Below, piece after piece: positions 1 through 8,913 of a stretch of DNA of 64,000 nt. Position numbers and translations under genes: made by a program. Below the pieces are notes generated by a model that was not told the DNA's origin, searched no databases, and saw nothing but the letters and a program-made list of their open reading frames with translations. Source of the DNA: NIOZ-UU13 sp048635425 (GTDB lineage: Bacteria; Planctomycetota; Phycisphaerae; Sedimentisphaerales; Anaerobacaceae); contig JAIVYN010000001.1 in the NCBI GenBank assembly GCA_048635425.1, forward strand, positions 1 to 64,000, given 5' to 3'. Position 1 is the stretch's first letter, and each line of letters opens with the position of its first letter.

Positions 1-177
1 AGTGGCATCCAAGGCCGCTTGAACAATCTCGGCTTTGAATGCGGACCGATAAACGGTCTCTTAAATGACGAAACCCGAGCTGCAATCCGGCAGTTCCAAT
101 TAAAGTATGGTCTGGAAGAATCCGGGGAGCCGAACCAGGATACACAGGACAAAATAAAAGAGGTTTATGGAAATTGA
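1..177 (+). CDS. Peptidoglycan-binding domain protein, C-terminal part
   Basis: The frame is open from the first base, so the start lies outside the window. The 58 visible residues form a peptidoglycan-binding type 1 domain: RLNNLGFECGPINGLL, then TRAAIRQFQLKYGL, ending EVYGN. This variant, with a Cys after NLGF and no further domain after it, resembles the small domains that accompany VgrG or PAAR-type proteins in contractile secretion loci, but that link is inference. The next gene begins 26 bases later behind a good ribosome binding site, so the two are probably co-transcribed. Confidence 0.75.
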   Translation, partial: SGIQGRLNNLGFECGPINGLLNDETRAAIRQFQLKYGLEESGEPNQDTQDKIKEVYGN

Positions 178-203
178 GCAAGAGTCAAGGAGAGGATTGA
201 CAC

Positions 204-1688
204 ATGGCCGGAATTACTAAGACCCAGCAGAACAAACTCAAGCCGGATGAAAGTCGTGTTATTTATATGGATGCAGGAGTCTGGGGTGGGCCAGAAAAAG
301 GAATGCCACGTATGACCTTTGGATTGATGGAGCATAATGCCATAGCCTTGTGTACATTCTTTTCCTACGGGCAAAACGTTCCATTACCTCAACTCCCGGA
401 ACTCGGTTACAATTTCCATAATAGCCGCATGAGCACCTTTCTGGGTATTATGATGAAGAAGAAATATGGCATTAAACCCAGGATTAACGATCCCCATAAA
501 GGATTTCACATCTTAAAGATTTTCCCATTTCATAAAAAAGCGTTACTCGATAATACTGCGGAATTGCGAATCTTCGTACCCGACCTCCATCTGCATTTCT
601 TCAAGGATACTTATCTCGATAACTTCGTGACACAATATGGAAATAAATACAGCTCCAGTGGGATTTCTCCTGTGAGGTTCAACCAGAGAAAATCCATGGC
701 AGATGATTTCTCCATTTTCCTGGAAACCATCGCAGAATTTCAGAAATCAATTTTGCCCAAGACGTATATTTACTTTCTTGGTGATATGTGTGAGATGTGG
801 GAAACCGAGTCAATAGTAAGGTATTATCAGTCCGACGCCCATGCCAAGAAATACTATGAACTACTGGATAAATTGGGAAAGTGGGTTTTGGAAGTATTGG
901 AGAAGTCCCCCGCCACTCAGAAGGATGCTCGTTTCCGCATATTAAGGGGATACGTCAGAGAGTTAACGAAGACTACGCTAACCTCGACAAGGCTGGATTC
1001 AGAGACAAAGAAGCAACTCAATGCCGTGTATCAAAGTTCCAACTGGCAGCAGTTTCTATTCGAACCGGACGAGGACAAAGAGGTTGTGAAGAAAAAAGCC
1101 AAGGCGATACAGAAGAAGATTTTAGACAAGCATCGGGCCAAAAACGGCAGGAACTTCTCTTCTCTTCTGGACGATATTAGCTGGAAATACTATATAGGTG
1201 GCAACCATGATAACTACATCAAAGGCGTTAACGAAGCGAATAACACGTTCTTATTTGGCTCTCTTGAATTGAAACCACATCTATTTAGAGTCCAATACAG
1301 CTTCGAAAACTGCGCGTTATTTTACGGTCATGGACATAACATGGATTATTTCAACAATGATGAAGCCTGTGCTCTCGGTCGGATCATTACGTGCCTACTT
1401 ACTTTCTATGAACTGAAAAAACGAGGTGACCTGGTGCGTAAGTTCGAAGGCATTTTCCGCAACAAGAAGGAAGTGCGCTTGGATTACCTTAAAAAGATCT
1501 CACGCATTTGTTACTCGTGGGAAAAGAATGATCGGAAATACCAAAACAAGAATAAGGTTGTGATTCTTGCACACACGCATGCCCCGGATCTTGTAGACAT
1601 GTCCAATGAGTTCCGTATTTGGAAATGGAGCGAGGACGCATGGGGCAAACCACAAGACAAGCGGGAGAAACATGTGCGTCGTTTTTGA
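204..1688 (+). CDS. Calcineurin-like metallophosphoesterase
   Basis: The 494-residue protein carries the metal-binding motif series of calcineurin-like phosphoesterases in order: VPDLHLH (about residue 125, D-x-H), FLGDMCEMWE (about 193, GD-x2-E instead of GD-x2-D), GGNHDNY (about 333, GNHD), YGHGHN (about 373) and LAHTHAP (about 452, the GH-x-H equivalent). A Lys-rich helical insertion of roughly 130 residues lies between the second and third motifs. There is no signal peptide or membrane segment. The ATG follows AAGGAGAGG by about 10 bases. The substrate cannot be read from the sequence. It follows a peptidoglycan-binding gene, so a role in a secreted or cell-wall-acting module is possible but unproven. 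Confidence 0.8.
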   Translation: MAGITKTQQNKLKPDESRVIYMDAGVWGGPEKGMPRMTFGLMEHNAIALCTFFSYGQNVPLPQLPELGYNFHNSRMSTFLGIMMKKKYGIKPRINDPHKGFHILKIFPFHKKALLDNTAELRIFVPDLHLHFFKDTYLDNFVTQYGNKYSSSGISPVRFNQRKSMADDFSIFLETIAEFQKSILPKTYIYFLGDMCEMWETESIVRYYQSDAHAKKYYELLDKLGKWVLEVLEKSPATQKDARFRILRGYVRELTKTTLTSTRLDSETKKQLNAVYQSSNWQQFLFEPDEDKEVVKKKAKAIQKKILDKHRAKNGRNFSSLLDDISWKYYIGGNHDNYIKGVNEANNTFLFGSLELKPHLFRVQYSFENCALFYGHGHNMDYFNNDEACALGRIITCLLTFYELKKRGDLVRKFEGIFRNKKEVRLDYLKKISRICYSWEKNDRKYQNKNKVVILAHTHAPDLVDMSNEFRIWKWSEDAWGKPQDKREKHVRRF

Positions 1689-1723
1689 TGTAATATACCT
1701 TCGATTGTTATTCGTGGGAGGGA

Positions 1724-1975
1724 ATGTCCCATATAATTATTCATATTGTTATTATCTTGGCAGGTGCGCTGCGGAAGGAAGATCAGAGAAGGAACGACTT
1801 CTTGAAGTATATCCCCTCGCGCCAGTCGGCTGGATATATGAATGCATTGTGGGCCGAGCACGGACATCGGTTAGATCCCAGCAACCAAGACCGAAGCTGG
1901 GTTGAGCCCTTCACAGCGAAGATGGCCTATGTCAGCCAAAAATTCGCGGGTACGAATCTTTCGCGAGGTCGGTAG
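1724..1975 (+). CDS. Hypothetical protein or decayed ORF
   Basis: This is the best frame in the 545-base gap between the phosphoesterase and xthA. It encodes 83 residues with a short hydrophobic start and a charged remainder (KEDQRRNDFLKYIPSRQ, then WAEHGHRLDPSNQD) that looks protein-like. No family is recognised and no clear ribosome binding site precedes the ATG. A competing frame at 1606-1905 has poorer composition. It may be the remnant of a gene. The rest of the gap, to about 2233, shows nothing recognisable. Confidence 0.25.
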   Translation: MSHIIIHIVIILAGALRKEDQRRNDFLKYIPSRQSAGYMNALWAEHGHRLDPSNQDRSWVEPFTAKMAYVSQKFAGTNLSRGR

Positions 1976-2233
1976 TCGGGTCCGACGTAAATTGCACCGA
2001 GATCACTGAGAAGGATGTGTACTAACTGACGACTTGTTCCAACCATTATTATCCCATTACCGCATCTAAACTTATAGCGTTCCGGAATTCGACTGTCAAT
2101 AATCTACTTTGTTAACCACTGTGTTCTTGCAGAGGCGTTGCTGATGTTCTCACCTCACAATCACCGCGCTCAAGCCGAACATTGCCCTCTAAGCCAAACT
2201 CCCATAGAATTACGGCTATGGAAAAGGTCGACA

Positions 2234-3004
2234 TCAAGAAATGTCAAACTCAGCGATAATGGGGGTATGGTCGCTTGGGCGCTCTGCAAAGCGTGGCTGT
2301 GCATCTATATAGCAAGCAGTGCACTTTTCCACCAAGGGCTTTGTGGCCATAATGTGGTCTAATCGCCAGCCAAGATTGCGGCTGAATGAATTTAGTCTGT
2401 AATCCCAGAATGTATATTGACCGGCTTCTTTGCAGTGCATCCTGAATACATCGACGAATCCCCACTGAACGATATTCTCAAGCGCTTCGTGAACCTGCGG
2501 ATGATAACAAACGTGCCCTAATAAGTTTACAGGGTCGTACACATCTATTGGCTGTGGTGCTACATTTAGGTCTCCTACCCAGAGAACAGGGTCGGTGGGC
2601 TCGAAGTTCTTTTCGAAAAACGCCAGCAGACGACTGAACCAGTTCAGCTTATAATCGAATTTTTGAGACTCCGGCAAATAACCTTGTGGGATATAAGTAT
2701 TGACGATAATAACACCGTCAATTTCCGCCTTAATCAAACGAGCTTCGTCCTTTGGCTCATCCTCGAAGCCGGATTCTACATTGGTGATTTCATTTTTGCT
2801 GAATATTGCCACGCCGTTATAGCTTTTTTGTCCCTTGAAGACATATCTGTACTCGGTCTTGTTAAACGCCTCGATTGGAAAATCGACATCCTGAACCTTG
2901 GTCTCCTGAACGCATAGGATATTCGGCTGATACTCGGCGAGCCATTGAAGCACGATGGGCAAACGAGCACGAAGAGAATTAACGTTAAAGCTAACAACTT
3001 TCAT
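2234..3004 (-). CDS. xthA: Exodeoxyribonuclease III (AP endonuclease)
   Basis: The 256-residue protein of the endonuclease/exonuclease/phosphatase fold repairs abasic sites and degrades 3' ends of double-stranded DNA. It begins MKVVSFNVNSLRARL and carries the metal-ligand motif VQETKVQD, then GVAIFS, NTYIPQG, WVGDLNVAP with the catalytic Asp and Asn, GWRLDHIMAT and the final SDHTPIIAEF with the catalytic Asp-His. The length is typical. It starts 11 bases after the stop of the upstream glycosyltransferase on the same strand, so the two probably share a transcript. Confidence 0.95.
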   Translation of the reverse strand: MKVVSFNVNSLRARLPIVLQWLAEYQPNILCVQETKVQDVDFPIEAFNKTEYRYVFKGQKSYNGVAIFSKNEITNVESGFEDEPKDEARLIKAEIDGVIIVNTYIPQGYLPESQKFDYKLNWFSRLLAFFEKNFEPTDPVLWVGDLNVAPQPIDVYDPVNLLGHVCYHPQVHEALENIVQWGFVDVFRMHCKEAGQYTFWDYRLNSFSRNLGWRLDHIMATKPLVEKCTACYIDAQPRFAERPSDHTPIIAEFDIS

Positions 3005-3015
3005 TCAGGCTGCTT

Positions 3016-5367
3016 TTAAGCCAGTTCTTCGACCTGTTTTTTCCTGGATTTGGTCTTCGTAGATATACTTTTTATTGGTTGCGGTTTTTCGGTTATCTGT
3101 TGTATGAGGTCTGTCCGGCTTGAGGAAACACCTTTTTTACGGCTCTGAATTTTATCAACTATGGTGTAACTCTCAACGATAGACAGCAGGCTCAACAGAA
3201 AGCTGAGCGTGCTTTCCGCACCCTGATTGGTATTAACACCGTCATGTAGAAGGCCGTCGTTACATCCTTTTGTTCTAAAGTCATACAGCGGAATGCGTAA
3301 GTCGTTTTGGCCCAGGAACCAATCAAAGGTTTTTCTTTGAAGGGTCAAAAATTTCCCGTCTTGTGTGGCATCATAAGCTGCCCTTAACAACATAACCGTG
3401 CTTGCAGCTTCTATAGGTTGCTGGTCAAATGTAGCTTTTGTCCCGCCCCGTTCGTACCATCCTTTGCAGCCGATGAAGCTGAAATATTCACCGTTAAAGA
3501 TATTTTCCAGCAGGAATTCACAGGTTTTTTCTGCAATTTCGAGGTATTTTTTATTCTCGAAAGTCAAGCCGGCAACAAACAGGGCATGCGGCAAAACGGC
3601 GTTATCATAACTGAGCATGTCCTCGAACCACTGCCAATCAGGAAAACTATTTTCCAGGTACTGAGTTACAAGGCCATCTGCGGTTAATTCCAATTGACGT
3701 TTTATGTCACTGGCTCCGGGGAACTGTTTGAGGTAATCACACATACCAAATATCGAATACGCCATACCCCTTGGGTACTGTTTACAGATGTGTTCTACTG
3801 ATTTATCAAAGCAGCTTTTGGCAATCGAAAGATATGCCGTCGTTGGTGGTTTTGCCATAACCGTTCCCAGCGCCCACAGCACTCTGCCGAAAGCATCATT
3901 TATTGGTTCTTCCTTAAACCAGGTTCTGTCAAAATTCATAAAGTTTCTGATTGTGCCGTCGCTGTTTTGAGAATGTATGATAAAGGAAAAATATATATCG
4001 AGAAGCTGGAGCGCCTGTGGCTCAGAATACTGGGCGTAATACTTGGCCATTGCAATTACCGCCCTGGCATTATCATCTGTGCAGTAACCGTATTCGCGGT
4101 TAGGTATTGTAAAATTGGCGTGCTGGTACATACCCGTATCGTCAGTTAGTTTTTCTATGTGGTCTAATGAAGGCTCAGGTACCTCGATTGATAGGGTGGT
4201 TTTCGCGGCAATGCGGAGAGGCAATCGTTTTGCCTTGAATAATCTCCAATAGGCCTGGCCGATTTTGGGCCAGGTTCTGGACCTGCCGTACTCGTAGGCC
4301 CGTCTTCGCAGCGAATAAAACTGCGAATCTTTCTGAAGTATTTCCACTATTGTTTCAGCTATTTGTTTCGAATCCCCGAATCGTACCAGCTCACCTCGGC
4401 CGTCGGCCAGCAGTTCCGTAGCCGCCCAATAGGGGGTGGAGACAACCGCCTTACCTGTGCCGACTGCAAATGATAAGGTGCCGCTGGTCAGTTGTTTTCT
4501 GTTGATATATGGCGTAACGTAGAGGTCGGCTGCGCATAAAAAGTTATGAAGCTCCTGGTCACTTACGAACCTGTTGTGAAAGATTACGTTTTCCTGCAGG
4601 TTTAAGTCTTTTACCATTTGCTGGAGTCTGAATCTGTATGACTCGCCCTCATGTTTGAGTATGTTCGGATGTGTCATACCCAGGACGATGTACATAACAG
4701 ACGGCTCGGCCTCGACTATAGCCGGCATCGCCTTGAGCATTACCTCTATCCCCTTGTTCTTGTTAAGCAGGCCGAATGTCAAAATAGTTTTTCGGTCCTC
4801 CATGCCGAATTTGTGCTTGTAGTAGTTGCTGTCAACGAACGGCAAATCCGGTATACCGTGTGCAATCAATTTTATCTTCTTGCTGGGTATATCATAAATG
4901 TCCCGCAGCATACTGACGCCGCGTTCGTTCATAGTGATCACTCTATAAGAGGCGTTGCACACCTCCATACACGATTTGTGGTAAGCCGGGTCTGGTTCAT
5001 CAATGACTGTATGAAGGGTTGTTATTATGGGGGCCTTTAGTCTGTTGAGCAGCAGGCTCAGATATGCCCCGGCTTCACCGCCGAAAAGACCGAATTCGTG
5101 CTGGACTGAGACCACGTCAACGTGGCTGAAATTGATATAATCGGCCGCACAAATATAATCGCTTTTTACATTTTGGCGGATTTCGAACTTAACAGGGTCA
5201 TCATATTTCTGCTCTCCAGACCGCATTGCGACTACCAGCGGTTCGAATTCACCTTTGGCCGCCGACGCGGTGCTTTTTATAAGGTCCGATGTGAAAGTCG
5301 CAATTCCGCATTTTCTTGGGGGGTATGAAGAGATAAACACCACTTTTTTTGGTGAACCTTTTGCCAT
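3016..5367 (-). CDS. Family 4 glycosyltransferase with C-terminal toroid domain
   Basis: The 783-residue protein has two parts. Residues 1 to about 385 are a GT-B glycosyltransferase: a start of KVVFISSYPPRKCGIATFTS, the acceptor-side HEFGLFGGEAG, the donor-side LTFGLLNKNKGIEVMLKA, and SDQELHNFLCAADLYVTPY in place of the usual E-x7-E region. Residues about 400-740 look like an all-helical alpha/alpha toroid (REYGYCTDDNARAVIAMAKY, WQWFEDMLSYDNAVLPHALF). The last 40 residues are basic and low in complexity. Proteins of this type are common in Bacteroidetes and Planctomycetes and are thought to build mannose-type polysaccharides; the sugar here is unknown. It is divergent from the Rrf2 operon and upstream of xthA. 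Confidence 0.85.
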   Translation of the reverse strand: MAKGSPKKVVFISSYPPRKCGIATFTSDLIKSTASAAKGEFEPLVVAMRSGEQKYDDPVKFEIRQNVKSDYICAADYINFSHVDVVSVQHEFGLFGGEAGAYLSLLLNRLKAPIITTLHTVIDEPDPAYHKSCMEVCNASYRVITMNERGVSMLRDIYDIPSKKIKLIAHGIPDLPFVDSNYYKHKFGMEDRKTILTFGLLNKNKGIEVMLKAMPAIVEAEPSVMYIVLGMTHPNILKHEGESYRFRLQQMVKDLNLQENVIFHNRFVSDQELHNFLCAADLYVTPYINRKQLTSGTLSFAVGTGKAVVSTPYWAATELLADGRGELVRFGDSKQIAETIVEILQKDSQFYSLRRRAYEYGRSRTWPKIGQAYWRLFKAKRLPLRIAAKTTLSIEVPEPSLDHIEKLTDDTGMYQHANFTIPNREYGYCTDDNARAVIAMAKYYAQYSEPQALQLLDIYFSFIIHSQNSDGTIRNFMNFDRTWFKEEPINDAFGRVLWALGTVMAKPPTTAYLSIAKSCFDKSVEHICKQYPRGMAYSIFGMCDYLKQFPGASDIKRQLELTADGLVTQYLENSFPDWQWFEDMLSYDNAVLPHALFVAGLTFENKKYLEIAEKTCEFLLENIFNGEYFSFIGCKGWYERGGTKATFDQQPIEAASTVMLLRAAYDATQDGKFLTLQRKTFDWFLGQNDLRIPLYDFRTKGCNDGLLHDGVNTNQGAESTLSFLLSLLSIVESYTIVDKIQSRKKGVSSSRTDLIQQITEKPQPIKSISTKTKSRKKQVEELA

Positions 5368-5568
5368 TCTTAAGTACCCAATTTTAAAATAGCGACAAAG
5401 TGAATTACGTTCATTTTAGGAGTAGTTCGTTAAGCTGTCAAGCGAATTGACCCTTGAACCGCATAAAAAAATGTTTTTTCCGGACGGATGGATTGATTCT
5501 GTATCGTCAGGGGTTTAGAATAAAAATTGGTTAATTTTTAAAATTTATGCAAATTTTTTTATTTTCTT

Positions 5569-5598
5569 TTGCACTGGAAATGGATATAAACGTATATT
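5569..5598 (+). promoter_or_regulatory. Promoter of the sulfur operon
   Basis: TTGCAC at 5569-5574 and TATATT at 5593-5598 are separated by 18 bases, a fair sigma-70 pattern. It lies in an AT-rich gap between the divergent glycosyltransferase and the Rrf2 gene, about 40 bases upstream of the Rrf2 start. No other promoter is evident until the end of nifS. Confidence 0.55.
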
Positions 5599-5601
5599 AT
5601 T

Positions 5602-5616
5602 CTACTATTTTAGTAG
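5602..5616 (+). promoter_or_regulatory. Candidate Rrf2 operator
   Basis: CTACTATTTTAGTAG is a perfect inverted repeat with 6-base arms and a 3-base centre. It sits just after the -10 box, at the expected transcription start, so a bound dimer would block initiation. The first gene is an Rrf2 regulator, which makes autoregulation the natural reading. That is inference. Confidence 0.45.
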
Positions 5617-5635
5617 GAATTATAGGAAATCGCTT

Positions 5636-6070
5636 ATGAAGCTATCGACTCGGACCAGATATGGTATAAGGGCCATATTAGAATTGGCAATGAGCGGCAA
5701 TAAAGGCCCTTTGCAGTTGAAAATCATTGCTCAGAGGCAGGATATATCTGTTAAATATCTCGAACAATTGATGGTTGTTCTCAAGGCAGCGGGATTTGTC
5801 AGAAGTATCAGGGGGGCCAAAGGCGGTTATATGCTTGCCAAAGCGCCGAATCAGATTGAGCTTATTGACGTTTTATATTGCCTGGAGGGCACCGTAACTA
5901 CTGTCGAATGTGTTGAAAACAAGGATTACTGTGTTCGGGCCGCTGACTGTGCGGCCAGAGACCTCTGGGTGAAGGTGCAGAATGCGATTGAAGATGTCCT
6001 GAAATCTATGACGCTCCAGGATTTGGTCAACGGGACAAAAGGAGACAAAACGTTAAATTATCAAATATAG
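5636..6070 (+). CDS. Rrf2-family transcriptional regulator
   Basis: The 144-residue regulator has the Rrf2 winged helix: MKLSTRTRYGIRAILELA, the recognition part ISVKYLEQLMVVLKAAGF and the wing RGAKGGYMLAKAP. Three cysteines (about residues 93, 100 and 106, spaced C-x6-C-x5-C) lie where IscR-type members bind an iron-sulfur cluster, so a cluster or thiol sensor is likely. It heads an operon of cysteine, methionine, NAD and iron-sulfur assembly genes, which fits a CymR- or IscR-like role. cysK follows after 21 bases. A 15-base palindrome overlaps its promoter. Confidence 0.9.
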   Translation: MKLSTRTRYGIRAILELAMSGNKGPLQLKIIAQRQDISVKYLEQLMVVLKAAGFVRSIRGAKGGYMLAKAPNQIELIDVLYCLEGTVTTVECVENKDYCVRAADCAARDLWVKVQNAIEDVLKSMTLQDLVNGTKGDKTLNYQI

Positions 6071-6091
6071 AAGGTTGAAAGGCAAAAATTT

Positions 6092-7012
6092 ATGAACGCG
6101 ATATTTGAAGATATCACGGCTGTGGTTGGCTTTACACCCTTGGTGCAGCTCAACAAGCTTGGCTCTGGCAAAGCGACTATTCTGGCCAAGCTCGAGTCTA
6201 AAAATCCCTGTGGAAGTGTGAAAGACAGGATTGCCCTGTCGATGATAAGGTCTGCAGAAGAACAGGGACTGATAACCAAAGACACGGTCGTTATTGAGCC
6301 GACCAGCGGCAACACTGGCATAGGCCTTGCCTTCATCTGTGCAGCAAGAGGCCATCGATTGATATTGATTATGCCGGAGTCGATGAGCATAGAGAGAAGG
6401 AAGATATTAAAGCTGTTCGGCGCCGAGCTCGTACTCACGCCCCCGGAGCTGGGCATGGTCGGTGCGATTGAAAAGGCCGAAGAGCTTGTTTCCCAGAATC
6501 CAAATTCATTTATGCCGCAGCAATTCAAAAACCCTGCAAACCCGCAAATACACAGGGAGACCACCGCAAAGGAGATTTGGATTGACACTGACGGAAAGGT
6601 TGACATTCTTGTCGCTGGAGTCGGTACCGGCGGGACCCTCACCGGCTGTGGCGAGGTTTTGAAGGAGAAAAATAAAGACCTGAAAGTCGTGGCGGTGGAG
6701 CCGAAAGATTCACCGATACTTTCCGGCGGCAAACCGGGCCCACATAAAATACAGGGTATAGGGGCGGGATTTGTGCCGGACGTTCTGAACGTTGGCATCA
6801 TCGATGAGATTATCCAGGTCTCTAATCAAGACGCTATTGAGACAGCACGCCGGCTGGCGCTGAAGGAAGGTATTCTTTCGGGTATAAGTGGCGGTGCAAA
6901 TGTGTGGGCTGCGATACAGCTTTCGCAAAGCCGGGAAAATGAAGGTAAAGTCATAGTTACCTTTATCTGCGACACCGGTGAAAGATATATATCCACCGAA
7001 ATGTTTGGGTAA
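6092..7012 (+). CDS. cysK: Cysteine synthase (O-acetylserine sulfhydrylase)
   Basis: The 306-residue fold-type II PLP enzyme makes cysteine from O-acetylserine and sulfide. The PLP lysine lies in NPCGSVKDRIALSM, the substrate loop in PTSGNTGIGLAF, the phosphate-binding glycine loop in GVGTGGTLTGCGEVL and the PLP-nitrogen site in CDTGERY near the C-terminus. Length is typical. cysE, the maker of its substrate, is 37 bases downstream, so the two steps of cysteine synthesis are adjacent and behind the Rrf2 regulator. Confidence 0.93.
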   Translation: MNAIFEDITAVVGFTPLVQLNKLGSGKATILAKLESKNPCGSVKDRIALSMIRSAEEQGLITKDTVVIEPTSGNTGIGLAFICAARGHRLILIMPESMSIERRKILKLFGAELVLTPPELGMVGAIEKAEELVSQNPNSFMPQQFKNPANPQIHRETTAKEIWIDTDGKVDILVAGVGTGGTLTGCGEVLKEKNKDLKVVAVEPKDSPILSGGKPGPHKIQGIGAGFVPDVLNVGIIDEIIQVSNQDAIETARRLALKEGILSGISGGANVWAAIQLSQSRENEGKVIVTFICDTGERYISTEMFG

Positions 7013-7049
7013 CAGCAGAAAACTTCTGCCCTTGTGAGGGGATACGAAA

Positions 7050-7976
7050 ATGCGAAAAAGAAGGTTGACCGATAAAAAAATCCAAAATCTGGTTGGTGAA
7101 ATTGCTCAGACCTATCGGGGTGATTCAGGTATAAATTTCATCGATACTTCTAATCTGCCCGTCAGAGGTGAGATTCTTCAGATTCTTGATTTGCTCTTTG
7201 AAGTGCTTTTTCCGGGTCATACCGGAAAAAGGACAGTTACAAAATCAAATATCAAATTCATTGTCGGCGATATTCTCTGTCAGATATATACTGAGCTTTC
7301 CGGACAGATAGAACGGGCTTATCTATATAAGTGCAAGATAAATAAATGTGAAGGGTGTGACTGCCGAACAATGGCGGAGAATGTTACCCAGCATTTATTG
7401 ACTCAGCTGCCGAAGATAAGACAGATGCTGAAGGGTGATGTCGGTGCAGCTTTTGACGGAGACCCGGCTGCAAAGTCTTACGAGGAGATTGTGATAAGTT
7501 ATCCTTGTATCACGGCAATTGCGACCTATCGCATTGCCCATGAATTGTATCTCAAACAGGTGCCGTTAGTTCCAAGGATAATGAGCGAGTGTGCACATTC
7601 CAAAACCGGCATCGATATACATCCCGGAGCAAAAATAGGCAAAAACTTCTTTATCGACCACGGCACAGGTGTTGTAATAGGCGAAACTACTATCATAGGC
7701 GACAAAGTCAAAATCTATCAGGGCACTACTCTCGGAGCTATGAGTTTTCCAAAAGACGAGAGAGGAAGGATAATAAAGGGCGGCAAAAGGCATCCGACGA
7801 TAGAGGACAATGTAACAATTTACGCCGAGGCGACGATATTAGGCGATATAATTATCGGGAAAAATTCAGTGATTGGGGGCAATGTCTGGATAAAGGAATC
7901 GGTACCGGCCGGCGTTACGGTTTCAGTAGCCAATACGGATTTGGTGTACACAAGGCATAAAAAGCAGCAAGTGTGA
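7050..7976 (+). CDS. cysE: Serine O-acetyltransferase (EpsC type)
   Basis: The 308-residue protein acetylates serine for CysK. A helical N-terminal part of about 180 residues is followed by a left-handed beta helix of hexapeptide repeats: GIDIHPGAKIGKNFFIDH, GVVIGETTIIGDKVKIYQG, IEDNVTIYAEATILGD and IIIGKNSVIGGNVW. The catalytic His is in FIDHGTG. The N-terminal part has a tight cysteine group, CKINKCEGCDC at about residues 91-101, that could bind metal; this is longer than E. coli CysE and resembles the larger EpsC-like branch. The stop overlaps the nadA GTG start by four bases. Confidence 0.9.
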   Translation: MRKRRLTDKKIQNLVGEIAQTYRGDSGINFIDTSNLPVRGEILQILDLLFEVLFPGHTGKRTVTKSNIKFIVGDILCQIYTELSGQIERAYLYKCKINKCEGCDCRTMAENVTQHLLTQLPKIRQMLKGDVGAAFDGDPAAKSYEEIVISYPCITAIATYRIAHELYLKQVPLVPRIMSECAHSKTGIDIHPGAKIGKNFFIDHGTGVVIGETTIIGDKVKIYQGTTLGAMSFPKDERGRIIKGGKRHPTIEDNVTIYAEATILGDIIIGKNSVIGGNVWIKESVPAGVTVSVANTDLVYTRHKKQQV

Positions 7977-8911
7977 AACATACGAGATATAAGATGGATG
8001 AGCGTTTACTTGGAAAAATAAGAAAGTTAAAGGATGACCGTAAAGCGGTAATACTTGCCCACAACTATCAGCCCGGCGAGATACAGGACCTTGCTGATTT
8101 TACCGGTGATTCTTTGGGTTTGAGTATAAAGGCGGCCGAAACTGATGCTGATGTAATCGTCTTTTGTGGTGTACAATTTATGGCCGAAACCGCCTCTATT
8201 TTGTCACCGGAAAAGACCGTTCTTCTGCCGGACAAATCCGCCGGCTGCCCAATGGCTGATATGATAACTGCAGAACAATTACGCCAACTGAAGAAGGAAT
8301 ATCCTGATGCCCTGGTAGTCTGTTATGTGAATAGTTCCGCAGAGGTCAAGGCCGACAGCGATTACTGTTGTACAAGTGCTAATGCGGTTGAAGTGGTAAA
8401 CTCTTTGCCGAAGGATAGTCGAATTATCTTTGTGCCGGACCAGCATCTTGGTCGGTTTGCTGCTGAAAGAACCGGCCGAGACCTTGTGCTCTGGCCCGGT
8501 TATTGTCACGTACATGTGGTGATAACCGAGGATGATATTAGGACTGCAAGGGCGAAATACCCGGATGCGATTGTAATGGCGCACCCGGAATGCACTGAGC
8601 CGGTCAAGGAACTATCAGACGAGATGCTTAGCACCAGCCAGATGCTCAAGTTTGCTGCCAGAAGCACAGCGAAACGGTTTATAATAGCCACCGAGATAGG
8701 AATAATTCATACCTTGAAGAAAGAGAATCCTAACGCTCAATTTATCGCAGCCAGCGAAAGGGCTATCTGTCCCAATATGAAAAAGATCACCATGGAGAAG
8801 ATTGTCTGGGCACTTGAAGATATGCAATACAAAATATCTGTACCCAAAGCAATAAGGGAAAAGGCGAAAAAGGCCCTGGACAAAATGGTGGAGATTCTAC
8901 CAGCGAGATAA
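7973..8911 (+). CDS. nadA: Quinolinate synthase
   Basis: NadA condenses iminoaspartate with dihydroxyacetone phosphate to quinolinate, the first dedicated NAD intermediate, with a 4Fe-4S cluster. Motifs seen: ILAHNYQPGEIQDLADFTGD, VFCGVQFMAETA with the first cluster Cys, PDKSAGCPMAD, VPDQHLG, MAHPECT with the second Cys, and the C-terminal ERAICPNMKKIT with the third. The GTG at 7973 overlaps the cysE stop as GTGA, giving translational coupling; an ATG at 7994 is an alternative start. No nadB or nadC is nearby. Its presence beside nifU-nifS fits its need for a cluster. Confidence 0.93.
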   Translation: MKHTRYKMDERLLGKIRKLKDDRKAVILAHNYQPGEIQDLADFTGDSLGLSIKAAETDADVIVFCGVQFMAETASILSPEKTVLLPDKSAGCPMADMITAEQLRQLKKEYPDALVVCYVNSSAEVKADSDYCCTSANAVEVVNSLPKDSRIIFVPDQHLGRFAAERTGRDLVLWPGYCHVHVVITEDDIRTARAKYPDAIVMAHPECTEPVKELSDEMLSTSQMLKFAARSTAKRFIIATEIGIIHTLKKENPNAQFIAASERAICPNMKKITMEKIVWALEDMQYKISVPKAIREKAKKALDKMVEILPAR

Positions 8912-8913
8912 GA

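Noticed and set aside
1606..1905. 99-codon frame after the phosphoesterase
   Set aside because: It starts within the phosphoesterase gene and has unnatural composition; the frame at 1724 is slightly better but also weak.
6061..6801. 246-codon minus-strand frame opposite cysK
   Set aside because: Mirror of a well-conserved gene; no family motifs.
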